The notes: generated by a model from the letters alone, not told the origin. A stretch of 64,000 nucleotides of DNA from Candidatus Gastranaerophilales bacterium (GCA_900766355.1 CAAFVD010000116.1:1-64000); one strand, 5' to 3'; positions 51,919 through 61,885 are shown, counted from the first letter of the stretch. Program-made: numbers and translations.

Positions 51919-54866
51919 ATTGTCCAAAATGCGGTTCTCAACTAGATAAACATACAATAAAATGTCAAATATGCGGAGCAAGAATTGGTCGTTTTTGTCC
52001 AGTATGTAAAGAATACAATTTAATTACTAATAAAAATTGTACATCTTGTGGAGAAGTCTTATTAAAAATATGCCCAAAATGCAAAAGTATCAATTTACCT
52101 GCAGCTAAACTCTGTAGAAAATGCGGTGCTGATATTGATATAAAAAAAGAAATACAAAAAGAAGAACAACAAATTCAAGACACTGTTTATAGCGCTAATT
52201 ACTATTCTTTAACTGGCGCTAAAGATACTATTATGTCAGCCATAAAAACTTCAAACATAAAAATTATTTCTATTAATGGAGATAATGAATATGGCAAAAA
52301 CTATGTCTTTCAATCCTTAGTAAAAGAAACTGCAGCAAACAATATTGCATGGTTAATGGGTAAATGTAATCCGCATACTCAATTGACTCCTTTAGGTTAT
52401 ATGCAAAGTGTATTACTAAACTTGTTCAATATTACAAACTTTTGTTCAGATAAGAAACTCCTAAAAAAAGAATCAATTAAATTCTTTAAACAAGATTTTG
52501 AAAACTTATCAACTAAAGAAATTTATGATTTGTTAAATATTTTGTATCCTGAAAACATAGATTCTTTCCAAAACATACAAAACAACAAACAAAACACAAT
52601 TCGTATAATTGTAAAAATATTTGAAACTATACTTGGAAAAATGAATACTGTTTTATTGGTAGAAAATATCGAATATATAGATAGTTTCTCCTATGAACTT
52701 TTAAATATTCTAATTTCGAACGATTTAATTAGAGAAAAATTAACTATACTTTTAACATGTTCTAAAGAACAGTCAGGAGCTAATTGTATTACATCACCTT
52801 TCTTGGAAGATAATAATTACGTTGATGTTACAATAGCACCATTTACAAGAGAACAAATTGAACCAATATTCACAAATTATAGTTCTGTTCCAATCACAAA
52901 AGATATCAAAAATAATATACTTAAATCTGCAAATGATAACCCTATATTAGTTGAGCAACTAATAAATTTAGTTTCTGATTCTATCGCTGGAAACAAACCT
53001 ATTATCTACTCTGATAATTTACAAGATGTGATAAAATATCGTCTTAATTTATTAAAAGACGCTGATAATTTCTCATATATGATTTTATGTGCATGCACTA
53101 TTTTGGGCTTTAAGTTTCACCCAATAATCTTGACTGGTATTTTTAATATCTCCGCAGAAGATATAGAAAAAAGAATGTCACAACTTGTAAAATCAGACTT
53201 TATTACTCCATCTTTTAATTTTGGGTATGAATTTAAGACTCTAAATTTATGGAACATAATGATTGAATTATTCAAACAAGATACCGAAATATTTAAAGTC
53301 GTAAATCAGTCATTATATCCATTGGTTGCAAATTACATACTTTCAACATCTGCAATTTTAGGTTTTATAGCTCAAAACCTAGACTCTAACGACCAAACAT
53401 TTGCAATTTGGTCACACTGCGTACAATTAGCCGCATATATTGGTGACACAAGTTTATACATAATATTGCAAAAACAAATTTTGAATATAATTGATAAAGT
53501 TAATATTGCACAAGCTGATATTATAAAACGAACAATATACACAGAATTAGGGAAATTACTAGAGCCAGATAATCCACAACTAGCAATGGAATATCTGCCT
53601 AAGGCTGTTACAATGCTCGATGAAGGTCATTTTGTAGAAAAAATAGAATTGTTGGGATATTTAGCATCTGCATCTATGAAACTCAATAACTATCAAGGAG
53701 TAATAGAGTGTGTTAATAATGTAATACCATTAATTCCTGATAGTTTTCCTGTAGAAGTTGCAATAATGAAATCTCGAGAAATTACACCTTTATTAAAACT
53801 CGGGAATACTGGCGCAATTATCAACTTAATAGATAATGATATTTTACCAATATTAGAAAATGCTTTGACGAATAAACTACCTTGCAAAACTATTTCTCAA
53901 GATACAATTTTTGAAATATGGGTAAAAACACAACTTAACCTTGCAAAAGCTTTAATAATGCAAGGCGACAATAGAGCATTTAAGATTTTAGAAGATTTAT
54001 CAGGAATTTGTAATGCAAACAATATACAAAACTACGACTTTTTAACAAATATAAAAACATATATGGCTTTTGCTAATACAATGTCTGGCAATATTAGAAT
54101 GTCTATAAAAATCCTTGATGAAATTCTTTCAAATACAAACGAGGAAATCAATGATTACACAATGTCAACAATTAATTTAATCAGTATTTTAAATCGTTTC
54201 TTTATGAATAAAAATGATTTAAGCTACGAAGAACTATTCCAAGCAGCTCAATATGCAGATGACATAAATGATGAATTCACCAAAAATATTCTTAAAATTT
54301 TATTAGGAAGATTAATACAAGATAGAACCTCTGCAAAAGAAGCTGCAGTTATATATACAAAACAGGTTGAATATTTTGCAGAAAAACAAAATGCAATTGG
54401 AGTTCTATTAGGCTGGTATTTTATCTCTCAAGCAAAAATGTTGATTGATGGACCAAATGCGGCATTAGATATTGCTCTAAAAGCTCTCGATATTTCTCAA
54501 AGTGTAAATATTAATAATAATTATTTTACATTAATTTTAAACAAACTAATTGGTGAAATTTATCTTGCTCTACAAGATTTTGATGCAGCAAAAATGTATA
54601 TAGAAAAAGCTATAATGATTGCCAAAAGTTCAGATATAAAATATCAATTAGCACATTTGTATTTATTATATTCAAAATATTTACAAGATTATGCTCTTAC
54701 AATACAGGATAAAAAAGTTGATTATATTTTATCTGCACAACAAATGAATCAAAAAGCTTCTTCGATTGCAGATGATTTAAAACTTATTTCATTAATGTCA
54801 GAAGTTGAAAAAGCTACTACAATACTAAACTCCTTCTGCCAAATGAATGGAATTGTCCTAAAATAA
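51915..54866 (+). CDS. Large zinc-ribbon / degenerate AAA-type ATPase / helical-repeat protein
   Basis: This 983-residue protein begins with three four-cysteine zinc ribbons (CxxC pairs at Cys3/6, 17/20, 28/31, 42/45, 53/56, 67/70). A linker leads to an AAA_16-like NTPase domain (about 95-420). Its P-loop reads GDNEYGKN (122-129), with Asn for the usual Ser/Thr, and its Walker B is TVLLVENIEYID with Glu250 where Asp is usual. The remaining 550 residues are TPR-like helical repeats. This layout resembles signalling ATPases of the STAND class, but the nucleotide-binding motifs are weakened. It is cytoplasmic. The client and function are unknown; the operon context links it to an exported TPR protein. 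Confidence 0.75.
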   Translation: MNCPKCGSQLDKHTIKCQICGARIGRFCPVCKEYNLITNKNCTSCGEVLLKICPKCKSINLPAAKLCRKCGADIDIKKEIQKEEQQIQDTVYSANYYSLTGAKDTIMSAIKTSNIKIISINGDNEYGKNYVFQSLVKETAANNIAWLMGKCNPHTQLTPLGYMQSVLLNLFNITNFCSDKKLLKKESIKFFKQDFENLSTKEIYDLLNILYPENIDSFQNIQNNKQNTIRIIVKIFETILGKMNTVLLVENIEYIDSFSYELLNILISNDLIREKLTILLTCSKEQSGANCITSPFLEDNNYVDVTIAPFTREQIEPIFTNYSSVPITKDIKNNILKSANDNPILVEQLINLVSDSIAGNKPIIYSDNLQDVIKYRLNLLKDADNFSYMILCACTILGFKFHPIILTGIFNISAEDIEKRMSQLVKSDFITPSFNFGYEFKTLNLWNIMIELFKQDTEIFKVVNQSLYPLVANYILSTSAILGFIAQNLDSNDQTFAIWSHCVQLAAYIGDTSLYIILQKQILNIIDKVNIAQADIIKRTIYTELGKLLEPDNPQLAMEYLPKAVTMLDEGHFVEKIELLGYLASASMKLNNYQGVIECVNNVIPLIPDSFPVEVAIMKSREITPLLKLGNTGAIINLIDNDILPILENALTNKLPCKTISQDTIFEIWVKTQLNLAKALIMQGDNRAFKILEDLSGICNANNIQNYDFLTNIKTYMAFANTMSGNIRMSIKILDEILSNTNEEINDYTMSTINLISILNRFFMNKNDLSYEELFQAAQYADDINDEFTKNILKILLGRLIQDRTSAKEAAVIYTKQVEYFAEKQNAIGVLLGWYFISQAKMLIDGPNAALDIALKALDISQSVNINNNYFTLILNKLIGEIYLALQDFDAAKMYIEKAIMIAKSSDIKYQLAHLYLLYSKYLQDYALTIQDKKVDYILSAQQMNQKASSIADDLKLISLMSEVEKATTILNSFCQMNGIVLK

Positions 54867-54882
54867 CTATAAGGAAAACAAT

Positions 54883-56859
54883 ATGAATAAGAAGATATTA
54901 ACTATTTTAGCTTTATTATTACTCTCAACGAATATATCTAGTGCAAAAATGACAAGAGAAGCCCACAACCTCTACAAAATGGGTACTGCGTATGAAGCAA
55001 AACAAGATTATACTAATGCAATAAAATATATAGAAAAAGCCATTCTTGTAAATGGTGACGATTCTGTTTTATACACAAAAATTGCTGGACTATATTCGAC
55101 CGTAGGAGATAATGCTAGCGCTTTAACATATTATAAAAAAGCTCTTAAACTAAATCCAGGTGATGGCTTTTTATATGTAAGCATAGGTAATATACTTCAA
55201 TCAATGGGCGATTATGAGAATGCTTATAACTCATATAAACAAGCTTCTGTATTATGTCCTGATTACAAATATAACTATTTAAACCTAGCAAATGTTGAAT
55301 CTTATCAAAAGAAATTTAACGATTCAATCAAAGATTACCAAACATTTTTAACAAGCTATCCTGAAAACCAACCAGCAAGAGAAAGTATGGCAAGAACATA
55401 CTTAGAATCAGGGGATTATGCAACTGCAGAAAAAGAATTTGATATAGCATATAATGCATCACCAGATTCATTTAAAGATTTTATTAACTATGGGACATCG
55501 TTATTTAAAAATAAAAAATACGAAAACGCAGTTACAATTTTAAATAAATCATTAGAAACTAATCCTGATAGTGTAAAAACTTATTCACAACTAGCATTGT
55601 CATACCAAGCTTTGAACAAAAACCAAGAAGCTGAAAAATCTTTTGTGAAGCTATTTGAACTAGAACCTGATATGAACGAGTTAAGATTCGATTATGGTAA
55701 CCTTTTAGCCACAATGAACAAGAATGAAGATGCTATTGTTCAATACAAAAAGTATATCGAATCATATCCAGAAGATGTAGATGCTTACAAAAATATTGCA
55801 TTGATGTATAAAAAAACAAATAATCTTGATTTGGCATTATTAAACTATCAAAAAGCTTATGCGAAAGCGCCTGCTGACGTAGAAATTCAAAAAGAACTTG
55901 CATATTGCTATCATCAAAAAAATGATTTAAAAAATGCTCTTAAATTCTATGATTTAGCATTACAAACATCTCCAAACGATTACGATTTGAGATACAACAA
56001 AGCTTTAGTTTTGCACGCAGATAAATCATATTTATCGGCTATAGAAATTTATAAAAACTTATTAACGGAAAAAGATAATGATGAAGTACAAAAAAATCTT
56101 AATAATGCACTCTTATCTTTAGGTTTTGATTTGATAGATAAAGAACAATACGTTCAATCTTGTCTACCATTTGAAGAAGTTATCGCAACAGATGACAAAC
56201 AAGCATCTGCATACTTTGGATTAGCTTTAGCTAATGAAAACTTGAAAAACTATAAAAAGGCAACATATTATTTTGAAAAAGCAATAACGCTAGAACCAAG
56301 TAATACAGAGTATAAAAACGAATACAACGATTTTAAAATAGCATTAGAAAAACAAACTAAGGCGACTAAAACAGCTACAGATACAACAACCGAAGTTGAA
56401 AGATTAATTCAACAAGGGGACTCTGCATACAAATCAAAGAATTACAAACAAGCTATTGCATGTTATCAAAAAGTAATCCTTACAACTCCAACAGATAAAG
56501 AAACTCTTTTAAAATTAGGTAATCTGTACCGTTTGACAAAAAATTTAAACAAAGCAACATATTACTACAATGAAGCAATAAAAGTTGATAATAACTATGC
56601 AGATGCTTGGTTTAACTTAGGATTAACCTACGCAAACCAAAGAAACTTTAATAGTTCTATAAATTGTTTTGATAAAGTTATTGGTATAGATTCTGATTAT
56701 GCATTAGCATATTATGCTTTAGGTTTAGCTTACGAATACAAGAATGAAAATGAAAAAGCTATAGAAAACTATACAAAATATACAAAATATGAAAAAGACA
56801 AAAAATTGATTGATACTGTAAATAATAAAATTCAACAATTGAAACAGATGCCACAATGA
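54883..56859 (+). CDS. Exported TPR-repeat protein
   Basis: The 658-residue protein has a signal peptide (1-21, ending SSA) and an almost continuous array of tetratricopeptide repeats (about 25-500 and 510-650). Repeat examples are KMGTAYEAKQDYTNAIKYIE and YYALGLAYEYKNENEKAIEN. A Thr-rich linker (about 490-505) splits the array. It is probably a periplasmic scaffold. It lies 16 bases after the large zinc-ribbon gene and overlaps the following lipoprotein gene by ATGA. Confidence 0.85.
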   Translation: MNKKILTILALLLLSTNISSAKMTREAHNLYKMGTAYEAKQDYTNAIKYIEKAILVNGDDSVLYTKIAGLYSTVGDNASALTYYKKALKLNPGDGFLYVSIGNILQSMGDYENAYNSYKQASVLCPDYKYNYLNLANVESYQKKFNDSIKDYQTFLTSYPENQPARESMARTYLESGDYATAEKEFDIAYNASPDSFKDFINYGTSLFKNKKYENAVTILNKSLETNPDSVKTYSQLALSYQALNKNQEAEKSFVKLFELEPDMNELRFDYGNLLATMNKNEDAIVQYKKYIESYPEDVDAYKNIALMYKKTNNLDLALLNYQKAYAKAPADVEIQKELAYCYHQKNDLKNALKFYDLALQTSPNDYDLRYNKALVLHADKSYLSAIEIYKNLLTEKDNDEVQKNLNNALLSLGFDLIDKEQYVQSCLPFEEVIATDDKQASAYFGLALANENLKNYKKATYYFEKAITLEPSNTEYKNEYNDFKIALEKQTKATKTATDTTTEVERLIQQGDSAYKSKNYKQAIACYQKVILTTPTDKETLLKLGNLYRLTKNLNKATYYYNEAIKVDNNYADAWFNLGLTYANQRNFNSSINCFDKVIGIDSDYALAYYALGLAYEYKNENEKAIENYTKYTKYEKDKKLIDTVNNKIQQLKQMPQ

Positions 56860-57260
56860 AAAGAATAATACTTATATTTTGTTTAATCTTATTCTTCTGT
56901 TCAGGTTGTGAACAGAAAGAAAAGGCTAATATAATATTTAATGCTGAACCTATAACCAAAGAAACAGTAATGCACCCTTCTCGAGAATTTGCAGAAGGTC
57001 AGAAAATATATTATCTATTTTTTACACCTAAAAAAATAGAGTGTAAATTTATTAGAGTACAGGTGTTTAAGGTTTCTGATACAGTAAATAGAGGTGGTTA
57101 TACTATTTATTGGTCAAACGACTACAGAGTTATGAAACAAAACATGTATTATTACTATAACAATTTCACGATTCATCAAAAAGGAAGATATGTTATGCAG
57201 ATATTTTCAATTAATAATTTAGGAAAACCTCTAGCCTATAACGAATTTTGGATACGATGA
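56856..57260 (+). CDS. Probable lipoprotein
   Basis: The 134-residue protein has a short lipoprotein signal: basic MKR, a hydrophobic stretch and the lipobox FFCSGC, with the lipid-bearing Cys at residue 18. The mature part is beta-rich (YTIYWSNDYRVMKQNMYYYYNN). It is expected on a membrane facing the periplasm, next to the exported TPR protein made by the preceding gene. No known domain was recognised. Its end overlaps the opposite-strand gene by 25 bases. Confidence 0.75.
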   Translation: MKRIILIFCLILFFCSGCEQKEKANIIFNAEPITKETVMHPSREFAEGQKIYYLFFTPKKIECKFIRVQVFKVSDTVNRGGYTIYWSNDYRVMKQNMYYYYNNFTIHQKGRYVMQIFSINNLGKPLAYNEFWIR

Positions 57261-57940
57261 GAAACTTTATGAGCGTTGTATTGGTTTAACAAATCTTCTA
57301 TAGACTCTTTTCCATAAACGACATCAACAACATTTAATTCATAGTTATCATCAAAATTTGTATCTGCTAAATATTTAAGCTTTGGTAATATTGCAATTTT
57401 TTGAGAATCTGCTTTTTCGTTTATTAAAATTTTTACAGCATTCATAAACTCTTTTTGTCGTTGCAAATTGCTAGAATCTTTTGACAATGAATTAACAATA
57501 TATTTTACAAATGGTATTGTTGCCTTGAATTGTTGTTTTAGTTTTTTATTATTCAAAATTCCAGCTGCCAAATGAGCCAAATAATATTTTGCAGTCAAAA
57601 TATCAACACTATCCAACACTTCTTGCGTAAAATCTAATGCTTCTTGGTTATAATAAGAAGCTTCATTTACTTGTGACAATAAAACTTTTAATGGAACTAC
57701 AATATCTAAACCTTGTAATGGAGTAATTGAAACTTGGATTATTTTTAAAACTAAGCCCAAATACTTGATATTAGATTGCTTTAAATTATCCAAATTCTCT
57801 TTTACATCTTTTATATAAAGCGAATATCTTAAAAGTTCTCCACGCATTATTGATGCTTGGATTTCATCAATTTTATTGGGACTTGTTTTACTTACCCGTT
57901 TTTCGTCCCTATTAATCGGATTTGATACTAACCTTGCCAT
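57236..57940 (-). CDS. Hypothetical helical protein
   Basis: I do not recognise this protein of about 234 residues. It is all-helical with no signal peptide. Features are a basic N-terminus (RLVSNPINRDEKRVSK), several amphipathic helices and FTQEVLDSVDILTAKYYLAHLAAG. I chose the ATG at 57938-57940; a TTG six codons upstream is possible. The gene ends inside the 3' end of the lipoprotein gene on the other strand. Confidence 0.55.
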   Translation of the reverse strand: MARLVSNPINRDEKRVSKTSPNKIDEIQASIMRGELLRYSLYIKDVKENLDNLKQSNIKYLGLVLKIIQVSITPLQGLDIVVPLKVLLSQVNEASYYNQEALDFTQEVLDSVDILTAKYYLAHLAAGILNNKKLKQQFKATIPFVKYIVNSLSKDSSNLQRQKEFMNAVKILINEKADSQKIAILPKLKYLADTNFDDNYELNVVDVVYGKESIEDLLNQYNAHKVSHRIQNSL

Positions 57941-58053
57941 AACTATAATAAACCCCAATTAGAAATAAAATTGCTATCCCGTAAATAAATATTTACAAAC
58001 ATATTCTAATTTATAATTATATTTATGACATCGTCAATTTGATTGGTATTATT

Positions 58054-59115
58054 TTAACTTATCTCTTTATTATTATTTTTCATTGACCATGCTTGCTTTG
58101 GACAAACTGTTGCACAAAAAGAACAACCAATACATTTATCTGCATCTATTGAAAAATCATCACGAATTGCAGATTGAGGACAATTTGTTTTGCATAAGTT
58201 ACAATTTATACACTTTTCTTTATTCCAAATTGGTTCTTGTAATCTGCCATCACCAGTTGCAGCAAGGTCATATACCTTGTAATCATCTTCAATAAAATCT
58301 CCAAAAATACCACCTTCAACCCAATTCTTTTTATGAAATTCTGCAACAGAGATTTTTTTTGTTTTTTGATCAGGAGCAAGAGGTACAATCTTTTTCCACT
58401 CACTAAAATCTAACAGGGTATCTTTTAAACCTTTTTGGTCTATTGCTGTTAAAAACCTTTCCATACCGTCTGTTAAAAAGTCAATATCCTTTTGAGAGAG
58501 TTCAATAACTTCAACACAAGAAGATATACCTTTGATAGGTCCTCTGCAATATATTGTTCCACCAACCATACCAACACATGAGCGGTTTCCTAATATTGAT
58601 TCAACACCGTTACAATCAAAGCCACATATAACGGCAATACCACCACCCATAAATTCAAAACTAAATGAGCCTGTATTTTTCAACACCCAAAATTCAGGAG
58701 GTGCAAATTTAGGGTCAAATTTCATTAACGCTCCTGAACGTGTCCCAACTCTACCTGAAACATATATATGACCACTAGCGGCACAATGTGCTGCAGTATC
58801 TCCACAATCACCTTTTACAATGATTTCAGCACCTGAATTTAGCCAACCAACATCAGCAGGAGTAGAGCCATTTACGACAATCTTTGTTCCTTTTCTTGCC
58901 ATTGCGCCAACTCTTTGTCCAGGATTTGTGATATTAAAAGTTAAAGTTTCATTACTATTTTTAGCCCAAGCAGAACCACCTATATCATGTTGCCCACAGG
59001 CATGAACCTCAAAATCCGTATACCCTTCTTCTATTTTTGCTTGGATATCTTGTAGTAAATTTTGAGTTGAAATTCTTTCGTTATTAACTATTCCTTCAAT
59101 TGTGACTTTTTTCAT
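58054..59115 (-). CDS. Glutamate synthase GXGXG-domain protein with 2x[4Fe-4S]
   Basis: The 353-residue protein corresponds to the C-terminal alpha-subunit (GXGXG) domain of glutamate synthase. Repeated glycine motifs (VHACGQHDIGG, KGDCGDTAAHCA, HIYVSGRVGTRSGA, FMGGGIAVICG) form the right-handed beta-helix. Two ferredoxin motifs, CINCNLCKTNCP and CIGCSFCATVCP, end the protein. In archaeal-type enzymes this is a separate polypeptide. It is the third gene of the operon, 6 bases after the FMN-domain gene. Confidence 0.88.
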   Translation of the reverse strand: MKKVTIEGIVNNERISTQNLLQDIQAKIEEGYTDFEVHACGQHDIGGSAWAKNSNETLTFNITNPGQRVGAMARKGTKIVVNGSTPADVGWLNSGAEIIVKGDCGDTAAHCAASGHIYVSGRVGTRSGALMKFDPKFAPPEFWVLKNTGSFSFEFMGGGIAVICGFDCNGVESILGNRSCVGMVGGTIYCRGPIKGISSCVEVIELSQKDIDFLTDGMERFLTAIDQKGLKDTLLDFSEWKKIVPLAPDQKTKKISVAEFHKKNWVEGGIFGDFIEDDYKVYDLAATGDGRLQEPIWNKEKCINCNLCKTNCPQSAIRDDFSIDADKCIGCSFCATVCPKQAWSMKNNNKEIS

Positions 59116-59121
59116 ATTTTC

Positions 59122-60750
59122 CTAACATACATATTGAATATCTAATCTATCAGCTACATTTTTATCTACTGTAATAAGAGCATCAGAACGTCCGATTGGT
59201 AATGCAGAACACCCTGTTGCTGCCATTAATTTTCTTAACTCAAAATTAGTAGCAACAAAATAATTTACTAAGTTTTGTGCAACTTTATCAATATCAAGAC
59301 GTTTTGTTAAGCATACATCTTGAGAAGCGATACCCGCCGGACATAGTCCTGTGTTACAAGCATTACATTTTTCTGTATCATTACCTATACAACCTGCAAT
59401 TTCAAGTAATAATCGACCTGAGAATACCCCATTAGCACCTAAACAAATTAGCTTAAACGCATCAGCAGCAAAGCTTCCGGTTTGACCAAGTCCACCACCT
59501 GCAAATATCGGTATCTCACCTTGTCTACCTTGATGTACTGCCGCTAAATAACAATCTCTTAATTTTGAGGTTATTGGGTGGCCAGTATGGTTTAATGATA
59601 TTTCATGAGCTGCACCTGTTCCTGCAGCTAAACCATCTAAGAAGAATCCTCCAACAATATTATACGGATCCCTTAGCAAATTATTATATACAGAAACACT
59701 TGTTGCTGAAGATGCAACTTTTATTGCAACTGGGACTTTAAAATTGAACGCAGCATTCATAGATAAAAACATCTTTTGAACACTTTCTTCAATTGAATAC
59801 AAACCTTGATGTGTTGGAGGGCTCAACAAATCAGCTTTTGGTACACCTCTAATTTCTTGAACATACTTAGCAACTTTATTAGCCATAAGCATACCACCGT
59901 CACCAGGTTTTGCACCCTGTCCAATTTTAATAAGAATACCCGCAGGGTCTTCAACCATATCTGGCATGGCATCAATAATTCTATTCCAACCAAAATGACC
60001 TGATGCAATTTGTAAAATCATATATTTTACATAACGAGATTTTAATAATCTTGAAGGAATGCCACCTTCTCCAGTACACATTCTAACTGGAATACCCATA
60101 ACTTCATTTAGGTATGCCGTAGCAATAGCCATCGCTTCCCACATTCTCCAAGATACAGCACCTATAGACATATCTCCCATTATAATCGGATAAATCCAGT
60201 TATTTGGAGGTAAGTTTGTGGTTTGAATAATATTTTCACCGTCAACTTTAAAGTTTAATTTATCAGGAGCTAACACTCTACCAAAAGGAGTTTTTAACTC
60301 AAATGTATGCCTTACTGCATCTAAAGATGGGTCTGTCATTTGAGAAATTCTACCTACTTTGATTTTATCAAGTGTTCTACCTTCCGTGTTAAGGTTTGAA
60401 CGACCACCTTTTTTGATAGATTCACCTTTTTCAGCACGATATCTGACAGAATATTGACTTTCAAGATTACGATGTACTTTTAATGCACCATTAGGACAAA
60501 CCATCGTACACATACCACAGCCTCTACAATGATGCTCAAATGAAACATTTTGTTTAATAACGATAACTTTTTCAAACTTATTTTTTTCTGCAATAGAACC
60601 TGATTTTTTTCTTTGTTCAATTGCAGGTTTTATAGCTTGGAAAGAACATGTTGCAACACACTTGCCACATTGAATACATTTTGACTCGTCATATTCAACA
60701 ATCCAAGGTAAATCATCTAAATGTAACTCGTTAACCTTTACTGTTGCCAT
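59122..60750 (-). CDS. Glutamate synthase FMN-binding catalytic protein with ferredoxin domain
   Basis: The 542-residue protein joins an N-terminal two-cluster ferredoxin domain (CIQCGKCVATCS, CRGCGMCTMVCP) to the FMN-binding barrel of glutamate synthase. The barrel shows GEGGIPSRLL, KIGQGAKPGDGG, GGGLGQTGSFAADAFKL and LGANGVFSGR. The [3Fe-4S]-type cysteines appear in CNACNTGLCPAG. It makes glutamate from 2-oxoglutarate and ammonia delivered by the amidotransferase. The ATG overlaps the amidotransferase gene by 13 bases. Confidence 0.92.
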   Translation of the reverse strand: MATVKVNELHLDDLPWIVEYDESKCIQCGKCVATCSFQAIKPAIEQRKKSGSIAEKNKFEKVIVIKQNVSFEHHCRGCGMCTMVCPNGALKVHRNLESQYSVRYRAEKGESIKKGGRSNLNTEGRTLDKIKVGRISQMTDPSLDAVRHTFELKTPFGRVLAPDKLNFKVDGENIIQTTNLPPNNWIYPIIMGDMSIGAVSWRMWEAMAIATAYLNEVMGIPVRMCTGEGGIPSRLLKSRYVKYMILQIASGHFGWNRIIDAMPDMVEDPAGILIKIGQGAKPGDGGMLMANKVAKYVQEIRGVPKADLLSPPTHQGLYSIEESVQKMFLSMNAAFNFKVPVAIKVASSATSVSVYNNLLRDPYNIVGGFFLDGLAAGTGAAHEISLNHTGHPITSKLRDCYLAAVHQGRQGEIPIFAGGGLGQTGSFAADAFKLICLGANGVFSGRLLLEIAGCIGNDTEKCNACNTGLCPAGIASQDVCLTKRLDIDKVAQNLVNYFVATNFELRKLMAATGCSALPIGRSDALITVDKNVADRLDIQYVC

Positions 60751-61844
60751 CTTTCCACCGTTAAATCATTATTTACTACTACCATTTCTCTTTCTTTTGG
60801 ATAAATATCCAATCGAATATCTCTATTTGGAAGTAAATCATTTACCCCCGCAACCTCTGAAGTCATAATTACTGTATTTTTATCTCTACCAATAACTACA
60901 GGTCTTAATTTTTTTGAATCACAAACGCATAACAAACGCCCATCAGGAATAACCCCCAAAACTGTATTTGGACCATTTGTTTCTAAATGTTCAAGTGAAG
61001 CTTTTATCCTTAATAAAATATCTTTATCATCTCTTTCAATTATCTTGTTATAAGAAAGAGGATTGATTACATGCATAAAATATTTTAATGGCCATTTTAA
61101 AACTTTATTTACATAATGCAATGTATATAAAAAGCATTGAGAATCAGATTCAAACCCCACATACCCTTTATAAAGACCTTGTTGATATAATTTATTCTTC
61201 TCATAAAAAGTATTCTCACCGTTCACAAGAACAGTATATCCTTCTAGCACAAACGGGTGAGCAGCATAACGCACGATATCATAGTTTGTATTTTGTCGGC
61301 ATTGTGCAGTAATAATTTTTGCACAAGGACTTCCTTTATCTTGCCATAAGTTAAAATATGTTCCTATGTCTTTTGGACTACCAATTTCTTTAAGAGTAAG
61401 AATATCTGGCCAGAATGAATATATAAATCCAGAATTGTTTTCATCAAGAGCATGTCTTAATTTTAAACAAGTATCAACAAGAAGCTCCTCTTTTTCTTCT
61501 TTTGTTGCGTATTTATGACTCTTAGGATATTGCAAAACTTCAAAAATATAGTTTGGCATAGGAGATATCTTCAAATCTTTTGCAGGTTGAACATCTGGGG
61601 ACCATTGTAAAACCCTTGTAAAACCAATATCATGAAGTATATCTTCTGCAAGCCTAGTACCTTCAACAGTTGCAGCCATAGATAGACAAGGCAAATCTTT
61701 ATAAGATTCAAAAATTCCACCTAAATCTTGCATTACAAAAGCAAAACCAGAATCATCATGCCCCTCTTGTTGAGAACGCATTAGTTTTAATGCCATTGAC
61801 GGATATACATATTTTTTTGATTTTATCGCACCTATTCTACACAT
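60738..61844 (-). CDS. Glutamate synthase amidotransferase-domain protein (class II)
   Basis: The 368-residue protein is the glutaminase part of a split glutamate synthase. Met1-Cys2 exposes the N-terminal nucleophile Cys2 after processing, followed by QQEGHDDSGFAF and the Asn/Asp-containing NGENTFY segment typical of class II glutamine amidotransferases. It is the first gene of the three-gene operon. TTGACA and TAAAAT lie upstream and 7 bases separate the latter from the ATG, so the mRNA is probably leaderless. No NADPH-dependent small subunit (GltD) is in the window. Confidence 0.9.
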   Translation of the reverse strand: MCRIGAIKSKKYVYPSMALKLMRSQQEGHDDSGFAFVMQDLGGIFESYKDLPCLSMAATVEGTRLAEDILHDIGFTRVLQWSPDVQPAKDLKISPMPNYIFEVLQYPKSHKYATKEEKEELLVDTCLKLRHALDENNSGFIYSFWPDILTLKEIGSPKDIGTYFNLWQDKGSPCAKIITAQCRQNTNYDIVRYAAHPFVLEGYTVLVNGENTFYEKNKLYQQGLYKGYVGFESDSQCFLYTLHYVNKVLKWPLKYFMHVINPLSYNKIIERDDKDILLRIKASLEHLETNGPNTVLGVIPDGRLLCVCDSKKLRPVVIGRDKNTVIMTSEVAGVNDLLPNRDIRLDIYPKEREMVVVNNDLTVERWQQ

Positions 61845-61851
61845 TGTTAAT

Positions 61852-61881
61852 ATTTTATGACTTTTAGGGTGTTCTTGTCAA
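61852..61881 (-). promoter_or_regulatory. Promoter of the split glutamate synthase operon (leaderless type)
   Basis: On the minus strand: TTGACA (61876-61881), an 18-base spacer and TAAAAT (61852-61857), then 7 bases to the ATG. No ribosome site. The T-run of the upstream terminator ends just before the -35 box. Confidence 0.7.
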
Positions 61882-61885
61882 GAAA

